Of a DNA stretch of 43,272 nucleotides, positions 26,114-34,152 are shown piece by piece. The DNA comes from Spirochaetaceae bacterium UBA6089 (GTDB lineage Bacteria; Spirochaetota; Spirochaetia; Treponematales; Rectinemataceae): assembly GCA_002435985.1 (NCBI GenBank), contig DIXD01000087.1, positions 1 through 43,272 of the forward strand, in the 5' to 3' direction. Under the pieces are notes generated by a model. That model was not told the origin of the DNA, did no database searches, and was given only the letters and a program-made list of their open reading frames with translations. Numbering within the stretch: the first letter of the stretch is position 1; every line of letters starts with the position of its first letter. Made by a program: the position numbers and the translations under genes.

Positions 26114-26899
26114 TTATTTTTTACAAATACCCTCTTCGGCGAGAAAATCCATAAGGATGTGCAGAAAAAGTGAGGGGTCTTCAACGATGACTGAATGACC
26201 CATGCTCTCCAACGTCACAAGCCGGGCACGGGGATAGGCTCTGGCCGTCTTCTGGGCCATCTCGTCGGTGATGATCTGATCGAGCGTCCCTCGGATGACC
26301 AGCACCGGTCCTTGGAATTCGGCGCACCTCGCAGAGATATCGAAGTTCGACAGTGCCTCCGCATTGCCGATCCATGCGGGAGCGGCCATCTTTTGCGCGT
26401 CGTCGACGAGCGTCTTGAACAGAGCCTCATCTTTGAGCGTGGGCATGACCGCCTTGAGCGCTTGTTCGAGCACCGTCCGGCTGGTCCTCATGAACTCGAT
26501 GGCAGGATAGTGATCCCTAGGCGTAAGAAGACCATTCGGTGCCCCCGAGTCGACAAGGACCATAGCCCTGACGAGATCTGGCCGCTCGAGCGCCAAGGCC
26601 TGCACGACGCAGCCCCCCAGCGAATGGCCCACCACGACCGCTTCCTTCAGCCCCTGTACATCCATAAAGCCGGCGACAGAAGCCGCATAGCGCTGGATGC
26701 TGACGTCTCCTTCGAGGGGAGTGGACTTACCGAAGTTCGGCATATCGAGCGCGACCACCCTGCAGCCCGGCACATTCATCACAAGACTGAACCAGGCAGA
26801 AGAACCTGTATTCCCGTGGACATAGATCACGGGCACCCCTGCCCCCGCCGTCACGAAAAACATCAAAACCCCATTCACCTCAGCGAAACCGCTTTCCAT
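26114..26899 (-). CDS. alpha/beta-fold hydrolase
   Basis: 261 residues with the full catalytic set: HGNTG oxyanion loop (29-33), Ser93 in GHSLGG, an aspartate in RGTLDQIIT, and a histidine in SMGHSVIVEDP. Such enzymes cleave esters, thioesters, amides or C-C bonds; the substrate is not predictable. GAGGAGG lies about five bases before the ATG. The start codon sits inside the 3' end of a remnant that encodes the C-terminal end of another alpha/beta hydrolase (26875-27006). It is 41 bases upstream of the thiolase gene, probably one transcript. Confidence 0.85.
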   Translation of the reverse strand: MESGFAEVNGVLMFFVTAGAGVPVIYVHGNTGSSAWFSLVMNVPGCRVVALDMPNFGKSTPLEGDVSIQRYAASVAGFMDVQGLKEAVVVGHSLGGCVVQALALERPDLVRAMVLVDSGAPNGLLTPRDHYPAIEFMRTSRTVLEQALKAVMPTLKDEALFKTLVDDAQKMAAPAWIGNAEALSNFDISARCAEFQGPVLVIRGTLDQIITDEMAQKTARAYPRARLVTLESMGHSVIVEDPSLFLHILMDFLAEEGICKK

Positions 26900-27006
26900 A
26901 TCTCCTCCTCGACTGTCGCAGGCTGCTCGATCACCATCGCATGGCCTGCACCCGGAATGTTCCGGGCGATGATCTCCGAAAAGCCTTCATTTGCCACTGC
27001 GGCGTT
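26875..27006 (-). pseudogene. remnant of a second alpha/beta hydrolase (C-terminal ~43 codons)
   Basis: Read on the minus strand from 27006, an open frame encodes NAAVANEGFSEIIARNIPG followed by AGHAMVIEQPATVEE and ends at a TGA (26877-26875). GAGHAMVIEQP is the histidine motif and downstream acidic residue seen at the C-terminus of alpha/beta hydrolases, here GHSVIVEDP in the intact neighbour. No serine motif or other domain remains, and the frame abuts the livF stop. It looks like the stub of a duplicated or replaced hydrolase. A GTG at 26997 could start a 40-residue peptide, but a functional product is unlikely. Confidence 0.65.
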
Positions 27007-27008
27007 CC

Positions 27009-27710
27009 CTAAAGCCCCAGGTAGGACTTGATGACATGAGGATTCGTCTTGAGCCCCTCGGCGCTGTCCTCCAGCACGATGCGGCCGTTTTCGAGCACAT
27101 AGCCCCTATCGATCGCCCTGAGGCTTTCGCGCACGTTCTGCTCGGTGACCAGAATCGACACCGTGCTCTTCAGTGCCTTCAGCACTTCGAACACCTCCGC
27201 GACGATCGAAGGCTGAAGACCAAGCGAAGGTTCGTCGAGGATGAGGAGCCTAGGCTTCGACATGAGTGCACGCCCGATGGCCAACATCCGCTGCTGGCCT
27301 CCTGACATGGTGCCGGCATACTGTGTGCGCCTCTCCTTCAGTATAGGAAAGAGCGAGAACACCTGTTCCATCTGATCAGAAGTGTGATCCTTTGCATGGG
27401 GAATGTAGGCGGCACCGAGTATGAGGTTATCCTGTACGGACATGCCGGGGAAGAGCTCTCTTTCCTGTGGCACGAGGGCTACCCCCATCCTCGCGATGAC
27501 ATGTGTTTCAGCGCCTTCTATTCTCTTCCCGTCGAGCTCGATGCTGCCCTTCCACGGCCTCACCATGCCCATAACGGCAGCGATCAAGGTAGACTTCCCT
27601 GCGCCGTTGGGGCCGAAGAGCCCTACCGATTCGGCGCCGACTTCGAAATTCACTGCATCGATGACCTTCATCCGGCCATAACCGCAATCCAGATTCTGAA
27701 TTTTGAGCAT
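27009..27710 (-). CDS. livF: Liv-type ABC importer ATPase LivF
   Basis: 233 residues, one of two ATPases of a branched-chain-amino-acid-type importer. Walker A GPNGAGKST (34-42), signature MSGGQQRMLAIGRAL and Walker B LLILDEPSLGL are all canonical. The start overlaps the end of livG by one base. Together with livG, livM, livH and livK it makes a complete importer. Family members carry amino acids, urea, short amides and aromatic or other small carboxylates, so the name does not fix the substrate. Confidence 0.9.
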   Translation of the reverse strand: MLKIQNLDCGYGRMKVIDAVNFEVGAESVGLFGPNGAGKSTLIAAVMGMVRPWKGSIELDGKRIEGAETHVIARMGVALVPQERELFPGMSVQDNLILGAAYIPHAKDHTSDQMEQVFSLFPILKERRTQYAGTMSGGQQRMLAIGRALMSKPRLLILDEPSLGLQPSIVAEVFEVLKALKSTVSILVTEQNVRESLRAIDRGYVLENGRIVLEDSAEGLKTNPHVIKSYLGL

Positions 27711-28432
27711 CAGACGCCCCCTCGCCCAAGGTAGGCTTCGATGACGCGCGGATTGTTCGATACTTCCTCGTATTTACCCTCCGCGATCAGTTCGCCGGCC
27801 TCGAGCACGATCACGCGGTGCGTCAATTCCCGGATAACGCCCATGACATGCTCGATCACGCCCACTGCAAGGTGCCGCTCCAGAGCTACTCTCTGCACTA
27901 TCGCGATGAGATCCTTCATCTCGTCCGCATTGAGCCCTGCCATGACTTCATCCAGGAACAGCACCTCCGGTTCATTCGCGAGCGCCCTCGCAATCTCCAT
28001 TTTTTTGACCTCAAGAATGGTGAGGCGGCTCGTATCCCTGTCCAGCCCCGTAAGGCCAAGCTCATGGCACAGCGCCTCGGCCTTGTTGCGGGCCTCTTTC
28101 AGACTATGGCCCTTCGCAAAGATGGAACCCACCATGACGTTCTCTATCAACGTAAGATTCTCCAGGGGGTGAATCAGTTGGTAGGTTCGTGCTATGCCTC
28201 GCCTCGCGCGCTCGTGCGCCGGTATGTAAGTGATATCCATGCCTTTGTATTCGATGAGCCCCTCGGTCGGCATGATGATTCCCGATATGAGATTGATGAA
28301 GGTCGTCTTTCCGGCGCCGTTCGGACCGATAATGCCGAGGATTTCTCCTTCCTCCATCGAGAACGAGATCTTGTTCACCGCAACGAGGCCCAAAAAGCTC
28401 TTTGTGAGATTTTCGGTTTTCAACTTGATCAT
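27710..28432 (-). CDS. livG: Liv-type ABC importer ATPase LivG with degenerate signature motif
   Basis: 240 residues from the ATG at 28432, chosen for the GGAGG upstream and because it overlaps the livM stop by four bases; the longer frame is non-homologous. Walker A GPNGAGKTT and Walker B LFLDEVMAGL are intact. The ABC signature, normally LSxGQ, reads RLTILEVKKMEIARAL, so the glycine-glutamine pair is missing. DEVMAGL-type LivG proteins with altered signatures exist, so this may be a subgroup trait. With LivF it would form an asymmetric ATPase pair. Confidence 0.88.
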   Translation of the reverse strand: MIKLKTENLTKSFLGLVAVNKISFSMEEGEILGIIGPNGAGKTTFINLISGIIMPTEGLIEYKGMDITYIPAHERARRGIARTYQLIHPLENLTLIENVMVGSIFAKGHSLKEARNKAEALCHELGLTGLDRDTSRLTILEVKKMEIARALANEPEVLFLDEVMAGLNADEMKDLIAIVQRVALERHLAVGVIEHVMGVIRELTHRVIVLEAGELIAEGKYEEVSNNPRVIEAYLGRGGV

Positions 28433-29367
28433 GCGCTCCTCCCGTCGGCACTGTGCGAGGTTCGGCGCACAAGCTGTCGCAGCCCTTGCGGCATGAAGAG
28501 TATGACAATGACGATGATGATGCCGTACACCACAAGATGGCCATACGGTATTTTCAGCTTGAGCCATTCGGAGGCCAGTCCGAGAAGAATCGCGCCGAAG
28601 ATCGGACCCGTCGTGCTGTACACTCCGCCCAAGAGGGCCATCGCGAGAGGCAGAAGTGTAAAATCGGCGCTGAACACGGCATCCGGTGTGGCAAATCCAT
28701 AGGATTGCACAAAAATACCGCCCAGCAGACCCTGGATGGCGGAGGTGACGACAAAAGCCAACAGCAGCCAGCGGAATATGTCTATCCCCGAAGATTGTGC
28801 CGAAATCTCATTGTTGCGGATCGCAGTGAGCGCAAAGTGGATTTTGCTCTTCTCGAACCAAAAGGAAGCCGCCAAGGCCACCGCCAGACCTGCAAGGACG
28901 AGCCAGTACAGACTGTTGGCGTTGCCTCCGAAGATGACCCCCTTTTGAATGACCACACCCTCAGGACCACCGGTAAAATCGTGGAGATTGTGGATTATGA
29001 TCCTGAAAATCTCTCCGAGGGCCAGCGTGACGATCGAAAAATACATCGCCCTTAGACGCAGAATGAGAAATCCGATGACGAAGGCGACGACTCCTGAAAA
29101 GATCGCTGCGAACAGTATCGAAAACCAGGCGGGCATCCCCGCGCGGATGACGCTGAGGATCGCCGAATAGGCCCCAATGCCGAAGAGACCTGCTATACCG
29201 AAGGAAATCTGTCCCGAGCGGAGCAGCATGTCCCAGGTGATTGCCAGCGCCATGTACATCATGATATTGCGCGCGACCTGCAGCGGATAATCTCCCGCGA
29301 AGAAGGGCAGCGTGACTGCGAGTACTCCAAAGAGCGCCGCTAAAATTCGGGATGCGTTGCGGTTCAT
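28429..29367 (-). CDS. livM: Liv-type ABC importer permease LivM
   Basis: 312 residues, eight or more hydrophobic segments. SGQISFGIAGLFGIGAY (59-75) is the LivM signature; IRNNEISAQSSGID (near 190) is the ATPase-contact loop. The start at 29367 follows AAGGAAG and overlaps the livH stop; the frame upstream lies inside livH. Confidence 0.9.
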   Translation of the reverse strand: MNRNASRILAALFGVLAVTLPFFAGDYPLQVARNIMMYMALAITWDMLLRSGQISFGIAGLFGIGAYSAILSVIRAGMPAWFSILFAAIFSGVVAFVIGFLILRLRAMYFSIVTLALGEIFRIIIHNLHDFTGGPEGVVIQKGVIFGGNANSLYWLVLAGLAVALAASFWFEKSKIHFALTAIRNNEISAQSSGIDIFRWLLLAFVVTSAIQGLLGGIFVQSYGFATPDAVFSADFTLLPLAMALLGGVYSTTGPIFGAILLGLASEWLKLKIPYGHLVVYGIIIVIVILFMPQGLRQLVRRTSHSADGRSA

Positions 29368-30287
29368 GACTTTCTTCCTTTCAAGGAACGCGCCAGGATC
29401 ACGGCGATGATCAGAACAAAGAACACAATCTCTGCCCAATCCCGAGTGGGGCGGAAAGCGCGCAGGAAATTTTCCGAGACCCCCAAAAGCACGCTTGCAC
29501 CGAGTATCCCTGGTATATTACCGATCCCGGCCATTGCGATGAGACAGAAACTCTTCATGGTGAAGGGGGAGCCGACACTGGGAAAAATGGCTGACTTCGT
29601 GAGGAAAAGCGCCCCCATGGCGCCGACGAGCGCCAGAGCGAGCGCAAAGACAAGACCATAAGTCCGATAGACATCTATACCGACGATCGCGGCACCCCTC
29701 GGATTCTGGCCGACCGCGACCGCCGCTTTGCCGGTCATCGTTTTCGTAAGGAAAAATTTGACCCCATAGGCAAATATGATTGCCACGGCTACAAAGACGA
29801 AAGACCATACCCCAAACGTCAGGTCGCCTATATCCATGGATGCGGAGACATAATCGAGAGGTATCTTGTAGGTCTGAGAAGTAAAGATGAGGTTTATGGT
29901 CTGAGTAAATGCAATTGCTAGTCCAAAGGTGAGGATGAGTTGATTCAGCTCCGGGGCCTTGAGTGCCCTCCGAATCGTCAGTTGGAATATAACCCAGCCG
30001 AACACAGCCGTAACAATTGCCGTAGGGATTATCGCCAGCAGAGGGTCCATACCCAGAGCCTTGCACCCGAAATATGCGGCATATGCTGCAACCATCATAA
30101 ATTCGCCATGGGCGAGGTTCACGATATGGACAATGCCAAGAACCAGACCCATCGGAATGGCGACAGCTGCATAGAGACCTGCGGCCTGCAATCCATAAAT
30201 GAGAACCGTCGGTTTCCACAGAATGAGCACTACCGCCGCAGCAATACTCAGCGCGGCGATGATCGCGGTACGTCGTTTCATTACCAT
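29364..30287 (-). CDS. livH: Liv-type ABC importer permease LivH
   Basis: 307 residues, with about eight membrane helices. VHIVNLAHGEFMMVAAYAAY (near 53) is the LivH hallmark. RTYGLVFALALALVGAMGAL and the region around IGNIPGILGASVLLG follow as in the family. Two candidate starts exist, ATG 30287 and ATG 30281; the first has AGG seven bases upstream. A stem-loop separates it from livK. Confidence 0.9.
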   Translation of the reverse strand: MVMKRRTAIIAALSIAAAVVLILWKPTVLIYGLQAAGLYAAVAIPMGLVLGIVHIVNLAHGEFMMVAAYAAYFGCKALGMDPLLAIIPTAIVTAVFGWVIFQLTIRRALKAPELNQLILTFGLAIAFTQTINLIFTSQTYKIPLDYVSASMDIGDLTFGVWSFVFVAVAIIFAYGVKFFLTKTMTGKAAVAVGQNPRGAAIVGIDVYRTYGLVFALALALVGAMGALFLTKSAIFPSVGSPFTMKSFCLIAMAGIGNIPGILGASVLLGVSENFLRAFRPTRDWAEIVFFVLIIAVILARSLKGRKS

Positions 30288-30326
30288 GTACTTGCCTATA
30301 TGCTTCTTATGTTGTCTCGACTATAC

Positions 30327-30363
30327 CGCCGCAGCTCGGGACATACTGCCTCTCGCTGCGGCG
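30327..30363 (-). promoter_or_regulatory. stem-loop between livK and livH
   Basis: CGCCGCAGC (30327-30335) pairs perfectly with GCTGCGGCG (30355-30363) across 19 bases in the 96-base gap after livK. There is no T-run. The placement parallels the stem between pstS and pstC and could protect the livK mRNA so that the binding protein outnumbers the channel. Confidence 0.55.
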
Positions 30364-30383
30364 ACTTCAAAACTCTGTAGACC

Positions 30384-31592
30384 TTACTTCCACGCGGGGA
30401 ATGGATATACCGGTGCCGCGGTCGCAGCCTCAAAGGGCCAGATAACCTGCTGTTCACCATTCTGCCACTGGAGAATCTTTTGTCGGGTAATGCCCTGGTG
30501 TTTGATGATATTGGAGGGCTTGAACGTGATCGTCTCGCCAAGCGGAGACACGTACTTTGTCGCCTCGAGGGCCTTTATAAGCGCGGTGGTTTCGGTTGTT
30601 CCCGCATTTTTGATGCCTTCGGCAAGAATGTACACCGCGGAATAGGCGAGTGGGGCGAAGTACGTGGCCGGCTCCTCCTTGTATTTCGCCACGTAATTCT
30701 TGAAGAACTTTGCACTCGCCGGATTATTGTTGTTCATCGCCGTAGACCACATGCCGTAGAGCATGACATTCGGAGAAAGTTTGGATGCGCCAAAGTCGAT
30801 AGGCCATCCTGGAGGAGCTCCAAGGTAGATGCCGGGGCTGAACTTCATCGCCTTGGACTGTTCGAGCAAGGGAAGAGCATCGGCATCGTAGCCAGCCCAA
30901 ATGAAGAGGTCCGGCTTAAAGGCTTTTGCAGCTTCGAGGACTGCGGTGTAGTCGCCTCCACCCAAAAGAGCACTCTTGAACGATGCGCCGTCGACGATAT
31001 AGCGATTGTCGCTTCCGAAGAGGATCTTCGTCGCATCCCACGAGGACTTGCCGAACGCACCTTCCTCATATGCCAGGAAGATCTTCTTTATCTGGATATT
31101 CGGGTATTTCTTCTGGATCGCATCCCAGCCCTCGGCGTAGGAAGCACCCTGGTTGTAATCCCATGGATGAAGGTGAAAATAGAAATCCGAGTCGGGGCTC
31201 GGGCCAAGCCCTTTCTCGACAGTTCCGCCCGCGGCGCCGGTCGACATGACCACCTTGTTGTATTTCTTGAACGCCGGAATCTTGCCGAGCTCGGCGCCGG
31301 AGGCCATGCCTCCCACAAAGACATCAACCTTGTCCACGGTGGCCAATTTTTCGACGGCTGCTGCGGCCTTGTCGGCCTTGCCCTCATCATCGACTACGAT
31401 GAGTTCGAGCTTTTTGCCGAGCACGCCGCCCGCGGCGTTGATCTCCTCCACCGCAAGCTGGGCTGCAGCGCTGCCCTGTTTGCCCGTGATATCGGCCAGC
31501 GTCCAGATGCCGCCGATCTTGATGGTGCCTTGCGCATATGCGCTGCCCACAAAAAGCGCGAGCACCGCCAGTGCGAACATTACTCTTTTCAT
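30384..31592 (-). CDS. livK: Liv-type periplasmic substrate-binding protein
   Basis: 402 residues. A signal peptide (about 1-20, ending SAYAQ) is followed by IKIGGIWTLADITGKQG, the start of the type I periplasmic-binding fold, and by EINAAGGVLGKKLELIVVDD (51-70). AGYDADALPLLEQ in the second lobe is typical. The ligand pocket cannot be decoded from sequence alone. AGGAGG lies five bases before the ATG. It follows KAS III-like enzyme 1 in the same arm after a 114-base gap that holds GC-rich inverted repeats but no convincing promoter. Confidence 0.88.
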   Translation of the reverse strand: MKRVMFALAVLALFVGSAYAQGTIKIGGIWTLADITGKQGSAAAQLAVEEINAAGGVLGKKLELIVVDDEGKADKAAAAVEKLATVDKVDVFVGGMASGAELGKIPAFKKYNKVVMSTGAAGGTVEKGLGPSPDSDFYFHLHPWDYNQGASYAEGWDAIQKKYPNIQIKKIFLAYEEGAFGKSSWDATKILFGSDNRYIVDGASFKSALLGGGDYTAVLEAAKAFKPDLFIWAGYDADALPLLEQSKAMKFSPGIYLGAPPGWPIDFGASKLSPNVMLYGMWSTAMNNNNPASAKFFKNYVAKYKEEPATYFAPLAYSAVYILAEGIKNAGTTETTALIKALEATKYVSPLGETITFKPSNIIKHQGITRQKILQWQNGEQQVIWPFEAATAAPVYPFPAWK

Positions 31593-31706
31593 GAATGCCT
31601 CCTAAAAACCGCTCCTTTAAGGCCGCGGCTTTGTATTATCCGGCCAGGACGAGCCCGGCCGGCAGTAACCTTAATCTATGCCGGCAGTCATGCACCAGAA
31701 ACCTTC

Positions 31707-32732
31707 TCAGTTCTCTGCGCTCTCCTGCCGGGGCCCCCACTGTACGACGGTGCTCGCCCACACAAAACCGAGCCCCGCCCCAACCATCACGATCCTACTC
31801 CCATCGCGTATCTTCCCTGTCTCCAACCCCAGTTTTATCGACAGAAGCTGATCGTTCTGTCCGAGGTGTCCATAGTCTTCGAGGTAGGTCGACTGATCCT
31901 CTCTGAGACCCAGCTCCTGCAGAACCGCCAAATGCGCGCTCCGTTTGAAGTGGAGAATGGCAAGGTAATCGATATCCTGCTCGCCAAAGCCGCTTTTGTG
32001 CATCGACTCACGGATGACCGCATAGAAATTCGGCATCGTGACATCGCCGAGCTTCTGCTTGAACGCCTGTTCGTCGGGCACGATGAATGATGCATGTCGT
32101 GTATCCTCCGGCTTGGGCGGCCAGGCTTTGGAGCCGAGCACGGGCACCATGCACATCTCCGAGAGGGAGCCGTCGCCTTTAAAAGCTGAAGAGAGCACGA
32201 GGTTCCGTCCAAGATCCTTTTTGAGCACGCAGGCCGATCCCCCCGAGCCGATGTCCATCATGAACCGTGTCGCCGGATATGCGGGGTCGATCAGATCGTT
32301 GTTCCGGTATCCCGAGACAAGAAGAACCGTATTCAGGTCATCGCGGGCTATCATGAGCGATTTGGCCACGTCGATGGCAGCCATCATCGAGCCGCACATC
32401 GCTTCCATATCGAAACTCCACGCGCGAATCGCACCGAGCTTGTTCGCCACAGAGAGCCCTGCGAGCCAGCAGGGATAGTCCTTATGCTGGCCACCACACC
32501 AGATCAGAAGATCGATGTCCTCTGCCTTTGTATCCGCATCCTCGAGCGCCGCCTGCGCAGCCATGAGTCCCATGTAGCTTGTCGGCTCTTCCGGGCCTGC
32601 AATCGGCTTCCGTACGATGCCAAACTTACGCGCAATGACATCTTCGGGCACACCCGTCTCTTGCGCCAAGTCTCCTGCAGACTTGTAGTGCTTCGGTATA
32701 TAGAGTCCAATTCCCGCAATTCCTACGTGCAT
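31707..32732 (-). CDS. KAS III / HMG-CoA-synthase-like condensing enzyme 1
   Basis: 341 residues of the thiolase-fold KAS III family, which joins acyl units through a cysteine. Cys113 in FDMEAMCGS is the nucleophile and His261 in LHFKRS sits where FabH has the PHQAN histidine. The FabH asparagine position reads YGHLGQND (His289). The N-terminus (GIGLYIPKHYKSAGDL) also recalls HMG-CoA synthases. It is not likely to be housekeeping FabH, since it opens a catabolic-looking arm with liv genes, hydrolase and thiolase. AGGGAG lies about six bases before the ATG; the promoter is at 32779-32807. Confidence 0.82.
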   Translation of the reverse strand: MHVGIAGIGLYIPKHYKSAGDLAQETGVPEDVIARKFGIVRKPIAGPEEPTSYMGLMAAQAALEDADTKAEDIDLLIWCGGQHKDYPCWLAGLSVANKLGAIRAWSFDMEAMCGSMMAAIDVAKSLMIARDDLNTVLLVSGYRNNDLIDPAYPATRFMMDIGSGGSACVLKKDLGRNLVLSSAFKGDGSLSEMCMVPVLGSKAWPPKPEDTRHASFIVPDEQAFKQKLGDVTMPNFYAVIRESMHKSGFGEQDIDYLAILHFKRSAHLAVLQELGLREDQSTYLEDYGHLGQNDQLLSIKLGLETGKIRDGSRIVMVGAGLGFVWASTVVQWGPRQESAEN

Positions 32733-32778
32733 TCACATCTCCCTTTGGGTGTGCAAATGGTGAATCATCTCTCACGAT

Positions 32779-32807
32779 ATTGTTGAACGGTTTTTGGTAT
32801 TCGTCAA
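32779..32807 (-). promoter_or_regulatory. promoter of the minus-strand arm (KAS III-like 1 onward)
   Basis: TTGACG (32807-32802), 17 bp, AACAAT (32784-32779) on the minus strand. The leader is about 40 bases, with a good Shine-Dalgarno sequence. A palindrome at 32830-32843 lies 22 bp upstream of the -35 box. Confidence 0.6.
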
Positions 32808-32829
32808 GAGGGAATTTTGTATTTTTTCA

Positions 32830-32843
32830 TGCGAAAAGTCGCA
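32830..32843. promoter_or_regulatory. TetR-type operator candidate, 5-4-5 palindrome
   Basis: TGCGA-AAAG-TCGCA has perfect 5-bp arms around four bases, in the divergent region between the two arms. Its core GAAAAGTC resembles GAACAGTC of the palindrome at 35163-35176, and GACCAGTC occurs on the minus strand at 32911-32904. The tandem-TetR protein encoded next to it is the obvious candidate binder. Confidence 0.4.
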
Positions 32844-32938
32844 AATGTGTTTAAATTCTTTTTAATTATTTTTATAATAATAAATTAAATACTTGCGCCT
32901 CCAGACTGGTCGCCTGTTCATTTTCTTAAAATTTTCAC

Positions 32939-32967
32939 TTGCGCATTTGAAAAAGCAAGGTTATACT
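32939..32967 (+). promoter_or_regulatory. promoter of the tandem-TetR gene
   Basis: TTGCGC (32939-32944), 17 bp, TATACT (32962-32967). The leader to the ATG at 33013 is about 39 bases. The region from 32820 to 32940 is strikingly AT-rich and contains no gene. Confidence 0.55.
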
Positions 32968-33012
32968 GGAGGTATGTAAGATGTGAATCGGCTCTCACTT
33001 CGAAGGTCAACA

Positions 33013-34137
33013 ATGAGTTCAGACACGCGGCAGGCGCTCATAGACAGCGCGGTAACTCTTTTCTCCACAAAGTGGTATGGTACGGTATCGGTAGCGGAGA
33101 TCTGCCGGAACGCTGGCCTCTCCAATGGAGCATTCTATCGGCATTTCAAGAGCAAAGAGGAGATATTCTGTGCGATTCTGGACCATGTCGTGCATCAGAT
33201 CGAGCTGGCGCTCAAGCCCTTGGCCAGCATGGAACCCTCCCAAAGACTGCAGAATTTCGTCGTCATCATCTACTCCTTCTCGCAAGTCCACACGCCCCTT
33301 GTGCGTGTATTCCGGGAAGGACAGTATCGGTTCTTCGAATACGAGCGAAAGCTCAAAGAAGTCTACCGGCAGGCCTTTCAAATAGCCTTTGGAAAGGCCC
33401 CTTCGATCACGGAGTACCTCTTTGCGCTCGCCGGGTTGAGATTTGCGAGCATCCGCGCGGCGCTCCACCAGATTCCCGTGCAGACCGATGCGTTTGTGAT
33501 GATTTTGAAGAACGGGCTTCTGAAGCCTCAGCCAGTCAATTTCGACCGGATCTTTTCCACATCGATCACCCCGCTTCCCATCGAGCTTTGGCCTGACAAA
33601 AGGCAACTTTTGCTCGCCGAAGGCCGAAAACTCTTCGGCGAAAAGGGATATTTCGAGACCAACATTCACGAGGTAGCCTCGAATGCAGGGTTGGCCATCG
33701 GTTCCTTCTACCACTACTTCGAAAGTAAAGAAGCCTTCTATAAAGAAGTCATCCGTTCGGCAGGCAAGGATGTGCGCCATTTCATCAGCATAAACCTCGG
33801 AAGCGGCCTCAACCGGGTCGAGCGAGAAATGCGCGGATTGTGGCTCTTTATTCTCTTTCTCTCGATGGACCGTTACTGCTACAACATCGTGCGCGAAGCA
33901 GAATTCATACTCCCAAACGAAGTGCGCGACTACTACGACGCATTCCACAGAGGCTATCTCAAGCGGGAGGATTCTTCTCTCACCTGCGATCCGACGACCA
34001 GCATAGAATTCATGCTGGGGGTGGCCCATTACCTTGGTATCGAAGTCGTTTTCGACAACTCGCCGGAGATCGCCCGTCAGACCATTGAGGAAATGGGACA
34101 GCTGTATATGTACGGGCTGGGCGATAATGTGTGTTGA
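33013..34137 (+). CDS. regulator with two complete TetR DNA-binding domains
   Basis: 374 residues, about twice a normal TetR protein. Domain 1 has its helix-turn-helix at about 26-46 (SVAEICRNAGLSNGAFYRHF), then a ligand-type helical region. Domain 2 repeats the pattern at about 216-236 (NIHEVASNAGLAIGSFYHYF), preceded by RQLLLAEGRKLFGEKGYFE. There is no stop or frameshift between them, so it is one protein and might bind DNA as an internal pseudo-dimer. The ATG at 33013 has GAAGG six bases upstream; a GTG at 32983 is possible. It is followed by KAS III-like 2 at 15 bases and probably controls both arms of the cluster. Confidence 0.88.
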   Translation: MSSDTRQALIDSAVTLFSTKWYGTVSVAEICRNAGLSNGAFYRHFKSKEEIFCAILDHVVHQIELALKPLASMEPSQRLQNFVVIIYSFSQVHTPLVRVFREGQYRFFEYERKLKEVYRQAFQIAFGKAPSITEYLFALAGLRFASIRAALHQIPVQTDAFVMILKNGLLKPQPVNFDRIFSTSITPLPIELWPDKRQLLLAEGRKLFGEKGYFETNIHEVASNAGLAIGSFYHYFESKEAFYKEVIRSAGKDVRHFISINLGSGLNRVEREMRGLWLFILFLSMDRYCYNIVREAEFILPNEVRDYYDAFHRGYLKREDSSLTCDPTTSIEFMLGVAHYLGIEVVFDNSPEIARQTIEEMGQLYMYGLGDNVC

Positions 34138-34152
34138 TAAAGGGAGGAGCAT

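Noticed and set aside
31593..31706. Promoter for livK in the gap after KAS III-like 1
   Set aside because: A GATAAT is present, but no -35 box lies 16-18 bp upstream; GC-rich inverted repeats occupy the site.
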